Below, one piece after another: positions 47,936-48,838 of a DNA stretch of 48,838 nucleotides. Within the stretch, counting starts at the first letter, position 1. Each line of letters starts with the position of its first letter. A program made the position numbers and the translations under genes. The stretch is from positions 1 to 48,838 of the forward strand of contig PDRJ01000022.1 in the NCBI GenBank assembly GCA_002748065.1, in the 5' to 3' direction. The DNA comes from Bacteroidota bacterium (lineage in GTDB: Bacteria > Bacteroidota > Bacteroidia > Bacteroidales > BM520). A model generated the notes under the pieces. The model had not been told where the DNA came from. It worked only from the letters and a program-made list of their open reading frames with translations, and made no database searches.

Positions 47936-48775
47936 ATGAAACATGTTTTTATTACGCTGGCAATGGTTCTGTTATCATTGTTTGCTGTAGCTCAGAAACA
48001 GAAAGATTCCGATGCGAACATCGTGGGTCATGTTATTCATAAAGGGGAACATCTCCCTTTTGCCAATGTCTATTTGAAGAATACGGCCATTGGAACAACG
48101 ACCGATGCTACCGGTCATTTTCAACTTATTCACATGCCTGTTGGAGAGCAAGTTATCTGTGCTCGAATGATGGGGTATAAAGTGGCTGAGAAGCGTGTTG
48201 TTTTAACCTACGGTGAGACGCTGGAGGTTGTGTTTGAACTGGAGGAGGATGCTCTTGGCCTGGATGCCATTGTCGTGACCGGTGATCGTAATGAACGAAA
48301 CCGTAGAGCCTCATCCGTGATTGTTAATACATTGACACCAAAGCTTTTTACGGCCACACAGGCGGTGTCGCTTAGCGACGGGTTAAATTTCTCTCCGGGA
48401 CTGCGTATGGAGTCCAACTGCCAGAACTGTGGCTTTTCCCAGGTTCGTATGAATGGAATGGAGGGTCCCTATTCCCAGATTCTTATCAATAGTCGTCCCA
48501 TTTTTAGTGGCTTAGCAGGGGTGTATGGCTTGGAGTTGATTCCTTCCAATATGATTGAACGTATTGAGGTGGTTCGTGGTGGTGGATCAGCCCTTTATGG
48601 GAGCAACGCCATTGCCGGAACCATCAACTTGATCTTGAAAGATCCCATTAATAACTCTTGGTCTGCCGGATTCAATTATGGTCTTTCTGGTGTTGGAATA
48701 GAGGATTCTGGGACTCCTGCCGGAGATATGAATGTAAACTTTAGGTTCAAGATAACTTTAGAGGGTTATTTCTAA
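47936..48775 (+). pseudogene. TonB-dependent receptor, N-terminal part only (interrupted)
   Basis: 279 residues: signal peptide (MKHVFITLAMVLLSLFAVAQ), a CarboxypepD-reg-like domain (about 28-110: IVGHVIHKGEHLPFANVYLKNT...GTTTDATGHFQL), then the plug domain (about 120-235: AIVVTGDRNERNRRASSVIVNTLTPKLF..., MIERIEVVRGGGSALYGSNAIAGTINLI). The barrel should follow for 400 or more residues. Instead, the frame shifts into AT-rich DNA at about 48741 (after GDMNVNF) and stops at 48775. A full receptor would import a metal complex or cofactor across the outer membrane. It is either broken by an insertion or the sequence is chimeric at this end. Confidence 0.8.
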
Positions 48776-48838
48776 AACTTTTAAGCAAAAGTAGGTATAA
48801 GTTTTTATTTCTACAATTATATCTAAATTCACATTCTT
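48742..48838. mobile_element. Possible end of an insertion element
   Basis: The last 97 bp are strikingly AT-rich and unrelated to receptor coding sequence. They begin exactly where the receptor homology ends. An insertion-sequence end is the simplest explanation, but no transposase or inverted repeat can be seen before the window closes. An assembly junction is the alternative. Confidence 0.35.

Overview
The window looks like a chromosomal segment of a member of the Bacteroidota, most likely Bacteroidales. Many genes are preceded by the phylum's promoter box TAnnTTTG, in one case with an exact TTTG-N19-TAnnTTTG pair. The gene families point the same way: S46 dipeptidyl-peptidase, GSCFA, DUF4270, a CarboxypepD-reg/TonB receptor, a T9SS type A sorting domain, DUF4369/TlpA-like, FtsX-like permeases of the Bacteroidetes type, and the order DUF177-rpmF-fabH. 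Most genes are of moderate GC. The first gene, a type I restriction subunit, is clearly AT-richer and looks acquired.

Layout. 1-0.9 kb: 3' end of hsdR with three cysteine modules. 1-5.2 kb: TetM/EF-G-like GTPase, tRNA-Arg(CCT) and a long amidophosphoribosyltransferase. 5.3-9 kb: secreted C69 dipeptidase, YfcC-type carrier and a DUF4268 protein in one run. 9.2-12.2 kb: LemA with two tandem DUF3137 paralogues. 12.2-22.3 kb: a T9SS cargo protein, then two envelope modules, each an exported protein followed by an FtsX-like permease. 22.5-24.8 kb: queD-queE-queF operon for preQ1/queuosine. 24.9-30.6 kb: S46 peptidase, the panC-panD-flippase-GSCFA operon and a 2[4Fe-4S] ferredoxin. 30.7-36.6 kb: repeat-rich accessory island. 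36.6-46.9 kb: TlpA-like lipoprotein, S41 protease, superoxide dismutase, the glycogen-synthase-like/DUF4270/glmS operon, and DUF177-rpmF-fabH. 47-48.8 kb: a His-rich membrane protein and a TonB receptor that breaks off into AT-rich sequence.

The most notable content is in the island. Two tandem surface-lipoprotein genes (31211-32221 and 32623-34530) carry PKD and FISUMP domains. Together they hold three 147-bp segments whose differences fall almost only at first and second positions of NNC codons, while the flanking DNA is nearly identical. This is the pattern left by adenine-directed mutagenesis from an AAC-rich template, so I read the three segments as variable regions of a diversity-generating retroelement (DGR). 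One of them is internal to the gene, giving a protein with two variable domains. No template repeat or reverse transcriptase is visible in the window, so they would have to act from elsewhere. The island also contains an about 395-bp 8-bp minisatellite, two other dispersed repeat families, an orphan HicB-like antitoxin and a perfect 56-bp palindrome. A separate MITE-like family of about 150-185 bp is scattered across the window.
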